From: Defluviitaleaceae bacterium
GTDB taxonomy: Bacteria; Bacillota; Clostridia; Lachnospirales; WRAX01
Direction: 5' to 3'
Assembly (NCBI GenBank): GCA_009784575.1
Contig: WRBK01000007.1
Location: 1-64,000, forward strand
Length of the DNA stretch: 64,000 bases
The notes below the pieces were generated by a model. The model did not search any database and was not told where the DNA came from. It was given only the letters and a program-made list of their open reading frames with translations. Below, in pieces: positions 1 to 8,848 of the stretch. The stretch's first letter is position 1, and the number at the start of each line of letters is the position of its first letter. Both the position numbers and the translations under genes were made by a program.

Positions 1-2
1 AG

Positions 3-107
3 ACCTTGGATAAAGTCATAGATAGGTTATGCGAAACAATCTGCCTGCTAACAAAATCGACAATAAAAAGCATAACAGGATGCGATTGGATTTTGCAATG
101 TTTTTAA
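3..107 (+). other. Possible C-terminal tail of a transposase (partial)
   Basis: An open frame enters from the window edge and ends at TAA 105-107 after 34 codons. It reads TLDKVIDRLCETICLLTK and then ITGCDWILQCF. The wording (a run of D/R/L/C/E/T residues followed by a 'SITGxxWI' ending) resembles the tails of transposases in Clostridia. This is a recollection of style, not an alignment. Support comes only from the decayed recombinase just downstream. It could equally be an ordinary gene end. Confidence 0.25.
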
Positions 108-157
108 TTGTAGTTTAGTATTAGGCAGTATATAGACAAGGTTCGCGACCAATACGA

Positions 158-486
158 CTATATTCTGATATCGAATATGCGGTGTACGGTTACGGCTTCC
201 GCTTCATTTATTTCTTGTATTTTGTTGCCGTTTTCGCGGTCATAACCAAAAGAGGGTACAAAGGCTATACCCTTCCTTGGCTTTGCGCTCCATGCCTAGC
301 CGTACCCGCTCCCCTAAGCTTTCTTGCTTAAATTCTGCGAAAATACACACAATCTTTAGAAGCATTCTGCCTGTTGCGCTGGAAGCGTCTATACTTTCCT
401 GTAGAGAATTAAACGCAATTATGATTATTGAAAAGCTCTACAAGTTCAATTAGATTTTTTGTAGAATGTGTTTTCAAGCCGTTTAA
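158..486 (-). pseudogene. Decayed serine recombinase (resolvase/integrase N-terminal domain)
   Basis: On the minus strand three frames must be joined to read one protein. The pieces are STKNLIELVELFNNH, then IAFNSLQESIDASSATGRML...IFAEFKQESLGERVRLGMERKAKEG, then VPSFGYDRENGNKIQEINEA...VHRIFDI. This is the conserved order of a serine recombinase catalytic domain: the helix before 'SLQESIDTSSATGR', the E/R-rich long helix, and the 'PFGYD' start of the recombinase domain. The frame changes near 410 and near 250, and the frame stops at 158-160. The active-site serine region and the DNA-binding C-terminus are absent. It is a non-functional relic of an integrative element. Confidence 0.7.
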
Positions 487-510
487 CCGAAGAAATATTC
501 GGTTTTATGA

Positions 511-539
511 TTGTTTTTATGCATATTTTGTGCTATAAT
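511..539 (+). promoter_or_regulatory. Sigma-A-type promoter for the MCP gene
   Basis: TTGTTT at 511-516 and TATAAT at 534-539 are separated by exactly 17 bases. Transcription would start near 546, giving a leader of about 140 bases before the MCP start codon at 688. A short palindrome (AACCG...CGGTT, about 484-505) lies just upstream. Confidence 0.6.
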
Positions 540-545
540 CGCAAG

Positions 546-687
546 TATAGGGCGTTCGAGACCACGAAAAACGCAATCTAAAAAGCCGTAACCTTTGCAG
601 AAACCCAATCGCTCTATGCCGAAGCAAATCTTATTCGGTATAATCTGTTCATGAGCAAGGCAAAATATTCAAAAGGAGTAGATTGAA
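546..687 (+). promoter_or_regulatory. Structured 5' leader of the MCP gene
   Basis: TATAGGGCG (546-554) can pair with CGCTCTATG (610-618), closing a domain of about 70 bases rich in A and unpaired GCC/ACC segments. TGCCGAA (617-623) can pair with TTCGGTA (634-640) to give a second hairpin. MCP genes in Clostridia are often under riboswitch control. I compared the leader with the c-di-GMP-I consensus from memory and could not place its conserved core, so no class is assigned. The ribosome site AAAAGGAG follows at about 670-678. Confidence 0.3.
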
Positions 688-3246
688 ATGGGTAAAATCA
701 ACGGTTTAAGATTCAAAGGCAAAATCATACTGCCTACTGTGGCACTGTTTATCCTGTTGCTTACTATCATCATTGCTTTTTCGGTGGTGCGGTTTACTAA
801 TTTTGCAGACAACCTCATGCAAGCACGTATAGAATCTGCCGCTGGCGGCATGAGAAGTATTGTTGACGACTACCGCCGTATGACAATAGAGCTTGGTATG
901 CAAATTTCTGCCGATGGATGGTTAGCTGATGCCCTTTTGGGCGGCGACAGACAAGAAATGATTCGTGTGGCCACGCAAATTGTGGAGGATAACAACCTTG
1001 CATTTATTACGCTTATGGATGCGGATGGCGTAGCAATGGTGAGAACTCACGACCCCAACGACTGGGGGCAAGAAATTAGAACACCTGCATTGATGGGAGC
1101 TTTAGAAGGTAATATTTCTGTTGCATACGGCAACTTTTGGACTTGGCAAGTTACCATTCGCCCTAGCATACCATTGTTTCATGAAGGGGAAATTGTAGGG
1201 GCATTTGTTCTAGCGTATGCCCTTGACACCAATTTTCTTGTGGACTGGATACAGGAAACATATGGTGCAGAGGTTGTTGTTTTTGCTGATGGCGTTAGTG
1301 TTGCGTCTACTTTTAGGGCATCAGATGGGTCACGAATCATGGATGTTGAGATGCCGCAGGAAGTTGTCGATACGCTGCTTGATAAGCAAAGTGAAATGTT
1401 CACCACGGTTGATATGTATGGTGAAACTTACAGCGCGTTCTTTTTGCCGTTGATAGGTTCGTATGAGCAAATGTTTGGTCAACTTTTTATGGGGCTAAGC
1501 AACGCAGGCGTTATTGCTGAAAGAAATGCATTGATATTGCAGATAACTTTAGTGGCTCTTGCAGGGGCCGCCATTACCATATTTGTGCTGTTCTTGATTT
1601 CGGGTAAGCTGATACAACCGATAAAACGGTTGCAAAGTTTGGTAGCAGATGTATCTGATGGAAATATCAACATCAATATGGATAGGAAAAATATTACCCA
1701 AGATGAAATTGGTGATTTAACGCTTAATATTTACAATCTTGTTGATGTGATTAAAATGATGATGCAGGATTTGACTCAGATGCATCATGCGTTTATAGAA
1801 GTAGGAGATTTGCAATTTAGCGTTGACTCCGAAAAGTACCAAAATTCCTTTAAGGAAATGATTGAACTAACAAGTAATATTATTCAAGCCATGACGACGG
1901 ATATTAAGGAAATTGCCGATGCTTTGGATAGAGTAGACCGTGGGGATTTTGACATTGCTCTTAAAGAGGAAATTTGGATAGGTGATTGGATGTTTATGCC
2001 TAAAGCACTTAACGGACTTACTGGCAATCTTAAAAGCATTAGCACAGAAGTAGGCAATATGATTGAATCGACGGCGGTTAAAGGCGATTTGACTTTCCGA
2101 ATTGAATCTGATAAATATAAAGGTGATTGGCGTGAAATTATGATTGGGCTTAATGGTATAGCCAAGGCTGTGGATGAACCTATTAAAGTGCTTAACGTAA
2201 CCCTCAATGAAATAAAAGCTGGTAACTTTGAATTGGCTAAGTTAGACAAAAAGCTTGTTGAGATGGGGCTTGAAGCTGATGCAAATAAATATAGCGGTAT
2301 ATTTAAGGATAGCATCTTTGCTATAGATGAGGCCATGATAGAAATACACTCCTATATCAACGAACTGGACGAAATATTGGCACAAATGGCAGAAGGCAAC
2401 TTACGTAACAAAATCGAACGTGAATACGTTGGCGATTTTGTTACCATCAAAAGTTCAATAAATAATATCAACAGCACCCTTCACAAAACCATGTCGGAAA
2501 TTTCTGCGGCTTCGGAGCAAGTATTGTCGGGTTCAAAGCAAATTTCTGCAAGTGCATCTGATTTAGCAAGTGGCGCACAGGAGCAAGCAAGTTCTGTTGA
2601 AGAGCTTAACGCTACTGTAGATATGATTAATCAGCAGACACAACAAAACGCAGATAATGCAGTAACGGCCAACGAACTCTCCAACAAATCCACAACCAAT
2701 GCTCAAGAGGGCAACGAAGCTATGAAACAGATGGTTGCTGCTATGGCTCAAATTAAAACATCATCCAACGATATATCTAAAATCGTAAGGACCATTCAAG
2801 ATATTGCGTTCCAAACCAATCTGCTTGCCCTTAACGCTTCTGTTGAGGCAGCAAGAGCTGGCGAACATGGCAAAGGCTTTAGTGTTGTTGCGGAAGAAGT
2901 GCGTACCCTTGCAGGACGCAGCCAAAAATCTGCCGAAGAAACTACAGCACTCATTGATGATTCTATAAACCGCGTAGAAATCGGCTCGAACATTGCCGAA
3001 ACCACCGCCGAATCATTAACTGCTATTGTTGCTGGTGCTGATGAAGTGCTTGCAATTATTAGCAACATTTCCGCCGCATCAAAACAACAAGCAGAAGCGA
3101 TTGGGCAGGTTAGCGTTGGGCTTGAACAAATATCAGGGGTTGTACAAAATAATTCGGCTGTTTCGGAGGAAACGGCAGCGGCATCAGAAGAACTAAATTC
3201 GCAAGCTGAATTGTTGCGGCAGCTAGTGGCGTTTTTCAAATTGTAA
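688..3246 (+). CDS. Methyl-accepting chemotaxis protein with extracellular Cache-type sensor
   Basis: An 852-aa membrane chemoreceptor. TM1 is at about residues 13-35, a roughly 250-residue extracellular region with the look of a double Cache sensor follows, and TM2 lies at about 285-308. HAMP-like segments then extend from about 308 to 600, unusually long, suggesting tandem HAMP modules. The C-terminal signalling domain contains the invariant hairpin tip [18 protein letters not shown] (about residues 704-721), which binds CheA/CheW. The start is set by AAAAGGAG spaced before ATG 688. The gene stands alone with its own promoter and terminator, and no che genes lie nearby. The ligand is unknown. 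Confidence 0.95.
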   Translation: MGKINGLRFKGKIILPTVALFILLLTIIIAFSVVRFTNFADNLMQARIESAAGGMRSIVDDYRRMTIELGMQISADGWLADALLGGDRQEMIRVATQIVEDNNLAFITLMDADGVAMVRTHDPNDWGQEIRTPALMGALEGNISVAYGNFWTWQVTIRPSIPLFHEGEIVGAFVLAYALDTNFLVDWIQETYGAEVVVFADGVSVASTFRASDGSRIMDVEMPQEVVDTLLDKQSEMFTTVDMYGETYSAFFLPLIGSYEQMFGQLFMGLSNAGVIAERNALILQITLVALAGAAITIFVLFLISGKLIQPIKRLQSLVADVSDGNININMDRKNITQDEIGDLTLNIYNLVDVIKMMMQDLTQMHHAFIEVGDLQFSVDSEKYQNSFKEMIELTSNIIQAMTTDIKEIADALDRVDRGDFDIALKEEIWIGDWMFMPKALNGLTGNLKSISTEVGNMIESTAVKGDLTFRIESDKYKGDWREIMIGLNGIAKAVDEPIKVLNVTLNEIKAGNFELAKLDKKLVEMGLEADANKYSGIFKDSIFAIDEAMIEIHSYINELDEILAQMAEGNLRNKIEREYVGDFVTIKSSINNINSTLHKTMSEISAASEQVLSGSKQISASASDLASGAQEQASSVEELNATVDMINQQTQQNADNAVTANELSNKSTTNAQEGNEAMKQMVAAMAQIKTSSNDISKIVRTIQDIAFQTNLLALNASVEAARAGEHGKGFSVVAEEVRTLAGRSQKSAEETTALIDDSINRVEIGSNIAETTAESLTAIVAGADEVLAIISNISAASKQQAEAIGQVSVGLEQISGVVQNNSAVSEETAAASEELNSQAELLRQLVAFFKL

Positions 3247-3266
3247 AAATTGCAAGCAAAGTAATA

Positions 3267-3336
3267 TATAGTAATTCTGCTTAAAAATAACGAAGCCGTG
3301 CGCGAGCTGAGGCGATTTTTAAGTTGAATTACTATA
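3267..3336. repeat. 70-bp hairpin-forming inverted-repeat element (MITE- or REP-like)
   Basis: The 22-base arms 3267-3288 (TATAGTAATTCTGCTTAAAAAT) and 3315-3336 are inverted copies that match at 19 of 22 positions, differing only in the central triplet (TGC against AAC as read outward-in). The 26-base centre is GC-richer (GAAGCCGTGCGCGAGC). It sits between the MCP stop codon and a separate intrinsic terminator, so it is not needed for termination. Confidence 0.6.
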
Positions 3337-3337
3337 C

Positions 3338-3380
3338 AAACCGCCTGTAAAGAATAATATTTACTGGCGGTTTTTCTTTT
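3338..3380 (+). terminator. Intrinsic terminator of the MCP gene
   Basis: AAACCGCC and GTAAA pair with TTTAC and GGCGGTTT around a short AT-rich loop, followed by TTTTTCTTTT. The 178 bases from 3381 to the end of the convergent MFS gene hold no gene or signal I recognise. Confidence 0.8.
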
Positions 3381-3558
3381 CCAAAAAACACGGTACAAAA
3401 TCTCAATATTGAAAACAGTGTTATGATATTGCTTAAGTTAGAGACTTAATGAATGAAGATGAGCTGGAACCTTGATAACCTCGGAGGTTACAAAAAAATC
3501 AATACTGATACAGGCGAAGAAGAGTAATGCAGTGAATAAAGAAATGCCTCGCAATATT

Positions 3559-4800
3559 TTAATTAGCGTGGTTTGACCGCAAAGCCACCTTGCCCCTTGC
3601 CACAACTGCCAAAAGCAAAGTAAACACGGCTATGGACATATATAGCACAAAATGCGTGCCGGCTAGATTCTCTATTAACCAGCCTAACAGAAGCTGGCCT
3701 ACGGGTGCAGAGAGATTTGCTATGGATACAAAAATGGCAATTGCCTTGCCCACTAGATGCGTTGGCACATTGGCTTGGGTGTAGGTCATTACGGAGATGT
3801 CCACTAGAGTGAAGGTAAACATGATAAGCATAAAGCCTGACACGAAGACTAGAAAAGGCAGGATGCCACTGGTTTCTGGTAGCAATGTGGATGTTGCTAT
3901 GGGTATGACAGCTAGAGCCATTGAGGCGATAAAAAGATGTAGGCGGTTAAGCTTTAGATATTTTTTGAGCTTGCCTGCCATTAGGCTGCCTATGAGGATG
4001 GCGGCACCTGTGGCAGCATTAGCAAAGCCCATGAACTGCTCGCTCATGCCAAAGGTGATGCGTATCATGTATGGGAATGCAACGGAAAACATAGCTTGGA
4101 AGAAGAACACAAGCACGGTGAAAACGAGAGCAAGGCGCAAAAGCAGCGGGTTTTCTTTGGTGATATGTATAAAGCCCTCTTTAAGGTCGGCGGCTATGGC
4201 TTTTACTATGCCGCCCTTGCGTTCTTTTGGTGTGTATGGTATTTTGATGAAGATGTTGATGATGGCGGAAAACAGAAAAATGATGACACAAAGGGCAACG
4301 AGGTTTATTACGCCCAATGTGCCATACAAAAAGCCGGCCATCATGGGCGCGGCTAGCATAGATATGGAACGGATGCCTTTGATTATGCCATTTGCTTTTA
4401 TTAGCTCATCTTTTTCTATGAGTACGGGCAGGCAAGCTGTAACTGTAGGGTGATATGCGGAGGAAATGAGGGTAAGCAGGGTTATTGTTGCGCCTAGCAA
4501 AATAACGGACTGGCTACCGCCAAAAAGCAATGCTGCCAAAGCAGCTACGACCAGTGTGTTTGAGCTATCACATACCACGAGCAGCATTTTTTTAGAAAAT
4601 CTATCGGCTATAGCACCACCTATTGGCGCAAAAAACACCATAGGCAGAAAAGAAATCGCCACCATGGTAGCAAATATTTCGGCAGAGCCTGTTAGGTCTA
4701 GCGCATACAACGATATGGCAAAACGCAGGAGAGCATTGCCGATAAGGCTAATGCCTTGGCTTATAATTAGCAGGGCGAAACTAAGCTTATTTTGAGACAT
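3559..4800 (-). CDS. MFS transporter, drug-efflux type
   Basis: A 413-aa protein of about 12 hydrophobic helices. It begins LSFALLIISQGISLIGNALL and carries the loop 2-3 signature GGAIADRFSKK, typical of the MFS. Its closest style is the MFS_3 group (EntS- and macrolide-efflux-like exporters), so proton-driven export of a small hydrophobic compound is likely; the substrate is not predictable. The ribosome site GGAGGG lies 8 bases before the ATG. It is divergent from comEA, with which it shares a 90-base intergenic region, and convergent with the MCP gene. No regulator gene is adjacent. Confidence 0.85.
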   Translation of the reverse strand: MSQNKLSFALLIISQGISLIGNALLRFAISLYALDLTGSAEIFATMVAISFLPMVFFAPIGGAIADRFSKKMLLVVCDSSNTLVVAALAALLFGGSQSVILLGATITLLTLISSAYHPTVTACLPVLIEKDELIKANGIIKGIRSISMLAAPMMAGFLYGTLGVINLVALCVIIFLFSAIINIFIKIPYTPKERKGGIVKAIAADLKEGFIHITKENPLLLRLALVFTVLVFFFQAMFSVAFPYMIRITFGMSEQFMGFANAATGAAILIGSLMAGKLKKYLKLNRLHLFIASMALAVIPIATSTLLPETSGILPFLVFVSGFMLIMFTFTLVDISVMTYTQANVPTHLVGKAIAIFVSIANLSAPVGQLLLGWLIENLAGTHFVLYMSIAVFTLLLAVVARGKVALRSNHAN

Positions 4801-4823
4801 TGGTGTACCCTCCGATATATAGG

Positions 4824-4852
4824 TTGATTTAGTGCGGAAAATTTGTTATAAT
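4824..4852 (+). promoter_or_regulatory. Sigma-A promoter for the comEA operon
   Basis: TTGATT 4824-4829, a 17-base spacer, and TATAAT 4847-4852. It would start transcription about 30 bases before the comEA start codon. It is the only clear promoter seen before the six-gene run that ends with holA. Confidence 0.7.
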
Positions 4853-4890
4853 ATAAACAGTATAACACATTTACGAAAGAAAATGGGCAA

Positions 4891-5565
4891 ATGTTTGAAA
4901 AACTAACTCAAAAATTTGGTATAAAAACCTCAAGGAATGCAAAAGTGTTGCTTTTTTGTGCTATTGGCGTTGTTATCATCCTCTCTATAGCCTACGCATT
5001 TTGGATAAGCATGCAAATGGGTGATGATGTTGATATGACTGTGCCTAGATTGCTGGTAACGGCAGATGTTGATACACAGGGCTATGTGGCACAAGGCTAC
5101 ACAACTACTGAGAATGACGAGCCGCAACCACAGCGAATAATGGTATATGTAAGCGGCGAGGTACATAACCCAGGCGTTTTTGAATTTTATGAGGGCGCGC
5201 GTATAGTAGAGGCGATAGAGGCAGCGGGCGGAATGACAGCGAATGCTGATATTAATGCCATAAACCCATCCCAAAGAATGGTGGATGAACAGCATATTAT
5301 GGTGTTTAACATAGAAGACAATATGCCGCCTACGGTGACGGCATCGGGACAAATAGGACAATCGGTGGATGGACGCATAAATATAAACACGGCCACAAGC
5401 GAGCAACTACAGACATTGAGCGGCATAGGGCCCGTTACGGCAGGCAATATCATTAACCATAGAGAAGCGCGCGGCGGATTTGCTACCATTGAAGAGATTA
5501 TGAATGTAAGCGGTATAGGCGAAAGAACATTTGAGAATATACGGGATGGCATAACGGTGGACTAG
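4891..5565 (+). CDS. comEA: ComEA-like competence DNA-binding protein
   Basis: A 224-aa membrane-anchored DNA receptor of the transformation machinery. A single N-terminal TM helix spans about residues 21-43. It is followed by an SLBB domain (VYVSGEVHNPGVFEFYEGAR, about 88-145) and a C-terminal helix-hairpin-helix pair: ININTATSEQLQTLSGIG, then FATIEEIMNVSGIGERTFENI. This order (TM, SLBB, HhH) and length are those of ComEA. The ribosome site is weak. comEC lies about 3.3 kb downstream on the same strand, with a two-component system in between, which is unusual because the two are normally adjacent. Confidence 0.9.
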   Translation: MFEKLTQKFGIKTSRNAKVLLFCAIGVVIILSIAYAFWISMQMGDDVDMTVPRLLVTADVDTQGYVAQGYTTTENDEPQPQRIMVYVSGEVHNPGVFEFYEGARIVEAIEAAGGMTANADINAINPSQRMVDEQHIMVFNIEDNMPPTVTASGQIGQSVDGRININTATSEQLQTLSGIGPVTAGNIINHREARGGFATIEEIMNVSGIGERTFENIRDGITVD

Positions 5566-5593
5566 ACAAATCCGATAAAGGGGATTAGTGACT

Positions 5594-6283
5594 ATGGCAA
5601 ACAAAATTCTAGTTGTAGATGACGAAAAAAACATAATCAAAGGCATAAAATTTAGCCTAGAACAAGATGGCATGGATGTTTCTGTGGCATATGACGGCGA
5701 AGAGGCTCTTAACCTTGCTAAAGATAATAACTTCGACCTCATTGTGCTTGATGTGATGCTGCCAAAGCTTGATGGGCTTGAGGTTTGTCAGGGTATCAGA
5801 GAGTTTTCGGACACGCCCATTATCATGCTGACAGCAAAAAGTGAGGACATGGATAAGATAATGGGGCTGGAATATGGCGCGGATGATTATTTAACAAAGC
5901 CTTTTAACATTTTGGAATTAAAGGCCCGCATAAGAGCTATTTTGCGCAGGAGCGCGAAAAATGGAGGCAAAGCACAGGCGGCAAAAAATACGCATGTGGT
6001 GCGCGGGCTGGAGATAGAGGCGGATAGCCGCCGTGTTAGCATATCTGGTAAAGAGGTTAATCTTACTGCAAAGGAGTTTGATCTGCTAGAGCTTTTGATA
6101 GAAAATGCTGAAAGAGTATATACGCGCGAGGAATTGCTGAACACTGTTTGGGGATACGACTATCCTGGTGATGTGCGCACGGTGGATGTGCATGTTCGTC
6201 GTCTGCGCGAAAAAATAGAGGATGCACCAAGCGACCCGAAGTATATACATACAAAATGGGGCGTGGGGTATTATTTTAAATGA
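5594..6283 (+). CDS. OmpR/PhoB-family response regulator
   Basis: A 229-aa two-domain transcription factor. The receiver domain has the acidic pair (VVDDEKN), the phosphoacceptor Asp in LIVLDVMLP (about residue 52), the T in IIMLTAKS and the K in YLTKPF. The winged-helix DNA-binding domain ends TVDVHVRRLREKIED...GVGYYFK. I chose ATG 5594 over GTG 5588 because AAAGGGGA (5577-5584) is then 9 bases away rather than 3. It overlaps the kinase gene by ATGA, so the two are translationally coupled. The kinase below is its evident partner. Confidence 0.93.
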   Translation: MANKILVVDDEKNIIKGIKFSLEQDGMDVSVAYDGEEALNLAKDNNFDLIVLDVMLPKLDGLEVCQGIREFSDTPIIMLTAKSEDMDKIMGLEYGADDYLTKPFNILELKARIRAILRRSAKNGGKAQAAKNTHVVRGLEIEADSRRVSISGKEVNLTAKEFDLLELLIENAERVYTREELLNTVWGYDYPGDVRTVDVHVRRLREKIEDAPSDPKYIHTKWGVGYYFK

Positions 6284-7728
6284 GAAAGCGGGATAGGCTA
6301 ATCAAAATTACACGCAATTTTTTTTCTAGCTTGCGTACATTGCGCTGGAAGCTCTTTTTATCGTATCTTTTGGTTAGCATTATTCCTATGTTTGTGCTTT
6401 GGGGCAACACCGCAGATATTTTGGAAAATCATCACATAGAGCAAAGAGCAAGCGAGTTACGTTTTGTATCTAACCAAATAGCAACGAGAATTGCGGATTC
6501 TACCTATATGCAAGAGCTTTGGATGCGCAATGTGATAAATATGCAGGTAATAACACCTGCCAGCGAAAGCCATAATTCCCGCATAATTGTGGTAGATTCT
6601 ATGGCTATAGTGCTTTATGATTCTCTTAATGTATATGACGGAAACACTCTAGCCAGCGCGGGTATAATACAGGCTCTAGGCGGCACACAAGATAGCACAA
6701 CGCCTGATAGCCGAACGATAGTCGAAATCGCGCCTATTTTTGATGGGGATGCGGTTGTGGGGGCTGTTATGGTAACGCATTCCATAACAGGGCTGGATGT
6801 ACTGCTAGATGATATAAACGAGCTTACAATAGGTTTTATTGTTCTTATGGGCTTTGTTTTGGCGGGTGCTGTTATGCTTATAGCGCAATGGTTCATACGG
6901 CCTATGCGCCATATCTTGTCTGCTACACAAAAAATCTCGGAAGGTCAGCTGGGCGAGAGGATAAACTTAAAAAGCAAAGATGAATTTAATGAGCTAGGAC
7001 TAGCTATAAACGACATGACGGATAAGCTAGAAAAGGTAGAAACAGCAAGGCAAGAGTTTGTATCAAATGTATCGCATGAGCTAAAAACACCGCTTAGCTC
7101 CATCAAGGTTCTATCAGAATCACTTGTGCATCAAGATGATGTGCCTTCGGAGGTGTATAAAGAATTTTTGACTGATATAAATTCCGAAGTTGATAGAATG
7201 ACAAGCATAGTAAATGAATTGCTGACCCTAGTGCGGCTAGATGAAACAGAACTGCCGCTTAATATAAGTAATTTTGACCTAAATAAGCTACTAGAAAGTG
7301 TTATAAAGCGATTAAAGCCTCTGGCGGATTCAAGAGAAATTTCTGTGGAATTTATAGAGCAAAAACAGATAAACATAGAAGCGGATGAAATGAAAATTAG
7401 TCTTGCCATATCTAATTTGGTGGAGAATGCCATAAAATATAATTATGTAGGCGGACATGCAAAGGTTTTGATAGATGCAGACAACAAAAATGCCTTCGTG
7501 ACCGTAACTGACAATGGCGCGGGCATAAGCGAAGAAAACCAAGCAAATGTGTTTGCGCGCTTTTTTCGTGTGGACAAGGGACGAGATAGGGAAACTGGCG
7601 GCACGGGTTTGGGTTTGTCCATTACACATAAGACAATATTGCTGCATAAGGGCAGCATAAAGCTAACAAGCAAAGAAGAAGAAGGAAGCACCTTCTTGGT
7701 AAGAATTCCGCTACACTATAGGCCTTAA
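6280..7728 (+). CDS. Sensor histidine kinase (HAMP, HisKA, HATPase)
   Basis: A 482-aa membrane kinase. TM1 lies at about residues 20-42, an extracellular sensor of about 130 residues follows, and TM2 is at about 185-206. HAMP spans about 206-260. The dimerisation domain carries the phospho-acceptor His in FVSNVSHELKTPLSS (about residue 266). The ATPase has N-box NLVENAIKYN, G1 DNGAGIS and G2 TGGTGLGLS. The architecture matches the WalK/PhoR/MtrB group. It overlaps the regulator gene by four bases and is followed 20 bases later by the GerMN gene, which suggests one envelope-stress module. Confidence 0.93.
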   Translation: MRKRDRLIKITRNFFSSLRTLRWKLFLSYLLVSIIPMFVLWGNTADILENHHIEQRASELRFVSNQIATRIADSTYMQELWMRNVINMQVITPASESHNSRIIVVDSMAIVLYDSLNVYDGNTLASAGIIQALGGTQDSTTPDSRTIVEIAPIFDGDAVVGAVMVTHSITGLDVLLDDINELTIGFIVLMGFVLAGAVMLIAQWFIRPMRHILSATQKISEGQLGERINLKSKDEFNELGLAINDMTDKLEKVETARQEFVSNVSHELKTPLSSIKVLSESLVHQDDVPSEVYKEFLTDINSEVDRMTSIVNELLTLVRLDETELPLNISNFDLNKLLESVIKRLKPLADSREISVEFIEQKQINIEADEMKISLAISNLVENAIKYNYVGGHAKVLIDADNKNAFVTVTDNGAGISEENQANVFARFFRVDKGRDRETGGTGLGLSITHKTILLHKGSIKLTSKEEEGSTFLVRIPLHYRP

Positions 7729-7748
7729 AAAGGAGGCGGGGGAGTAAA

Positions 7749-8828
7749 ATGTCAAAAAAGACTAGGAAATCCAAGGGCAATAAAAAAAGAATACGGCGTA
7801 GACATATACTTAGCATTGTGTCTATAGCACTGCTTGTTTGTGTTGGCGTTGTGGCTGTTTTGGGCTTTGGGGAATTGTTTAGCGATACACCCCCACAAGT
7901 GCAAAACCAAGCACAGCAAAACATCCAGGATGATACACAAAATCGTCCACAGGCACAAACACTTTCTATCAACTTTTATTTTCGTGATGCAGATGGGCGC
8001 TGGGGTAGCGAACAAAGGCAATTAGAACCAATGGATGATAATACGGACATAGTTTCGGCCATATTGCAAGGCATATTAGATGGTCCGCAAACAGAAGCTT
8101 TTTTACCTAGCATACCTGACGGAGTGCATATAGAAGGAGCAAGAATACGCACAAGCATAGAGAACACATTGCTTGTGACTTTTTCGCGGTCTTTTGCGGA
8201 TATAGACCCCATAGACATGACGCTTGCTATAAGCTCTTTGGTATACACACTAACTGAACTTGATTTTATCGACCAATTGGAGTTTTATATTGGTGAAGAA
8301 CCCATGCTTGATGGGCAGGGCAATACATTTGGTTTGCGTAGCCGTGAGAATACAAGCCTAGCAGAAACGGTGCCATCATGGATTGCGGATACCGCGACAG
8401 TTATTCTATACTTTCCAGATGAGCAAATGATGGGTCTTGTAGGTGAGATACGCGTGATTGAAGTAAACAGACAAGAGGACATTTGGAGCTTTATTCTGGA
8501 TGCCCTGATAGAGGGTCCTGTATCGCCTGACCTTTACCCTGCGATTCCGATAGAAACAACATTTGTCCTAGGTGAACTTATGGGAGACACCATAAGTGTT
8601 AGTTTTGGTCATGATTTCTATGATGCGCTTTCAAGTGGCGGCTCTGCTGATGAAAGCTTTATGGTGTATTCATTAGTAAATACGCTAACAACATTGCCAG
8701 AAATACGCCGTGTGCAGATATTTATAGATGGTCAACCTATTCAACCTGATGAAGAAGGAAATCTGCATATGGATTTGAGCGGGCCAATAGAACGTAATGA
8801 AAGTTTGATAATAGGCTATATGGACTAG
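7749..8828 (+). CDS. Membrane-anchored protein with two GerMN domains
   Basis: A 359-aa protein. A basic N-terminus and one TM helix (about residues 17-41) are followed by two GerMN modules: SINFYFRDADGRW to about residue 200, and ATVILYFPDEQMM to about 358. Each contains the family's 'aLieGP....l..aIP' line (ILQGILDGPQTEAFLPSIP and LDALIEGPVSPDLYPAIP). GerMN domains occur in the B. subtilis sporulation/germination protein GerM and in actinobacterial LpqB, which modulates the MtrB kinase. Here it directly follows a kinase/regulator pair, so a role as an envelope modulator of that kinase is a reasonable inference. Ribosome site AAAGGAGG. Confidence 0.85.
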   Translation: MSKKTRKSKGNKKRIRRRHILSIVSIALLVCVGVVAVLGFGELFSDTPPQVQNQAQQNIQDDTQNRPQAQTLSINFYFRDADGRWGSEQRQLEPMDDNTDIVSAILQGILDGPQTEAFLPSIPDGVHIEGARIRTSIENTLLVTFSRSFADIDPIDMTLAISSLVYTLTELDFIDQLEFYIGEEPMLDGQGNTFGLRSRENTSLAETVPSWIADTATVILYFPDEQMMGLVGEIRVIEVNRQEDIWSFILDALIEGPVSPDLYPAIPIETTFVLGELMGDTISVSFGHDFYDALSSGGSADESFMVYSLVNTLTTLPEIRRVQIFIDGQPIQPDEEGNLHMDLSGPIERNESLIIGYMD

Positions 8829-8848
8829 GCTATAAAGGGGTAATGGTC

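Noticed and set aside
540-687. c-di-GMP-I riboswitch before the MCP gene
   Set aside because: The core conserved segments could not be aligned; reported only as an unclassified structured leader.
2796-3398. 200-aa minus-strand frame under the MCP signalling domain
   Set aside because: Mirror frame of a strongly conserved coding region, Ser/Ala-rich, with no ribosome site.
4096-4795. Plus-strand frames inside the MFS gene
   Set aside because: Shadows of the transporter; no ribosome sites and no protein-like composition.
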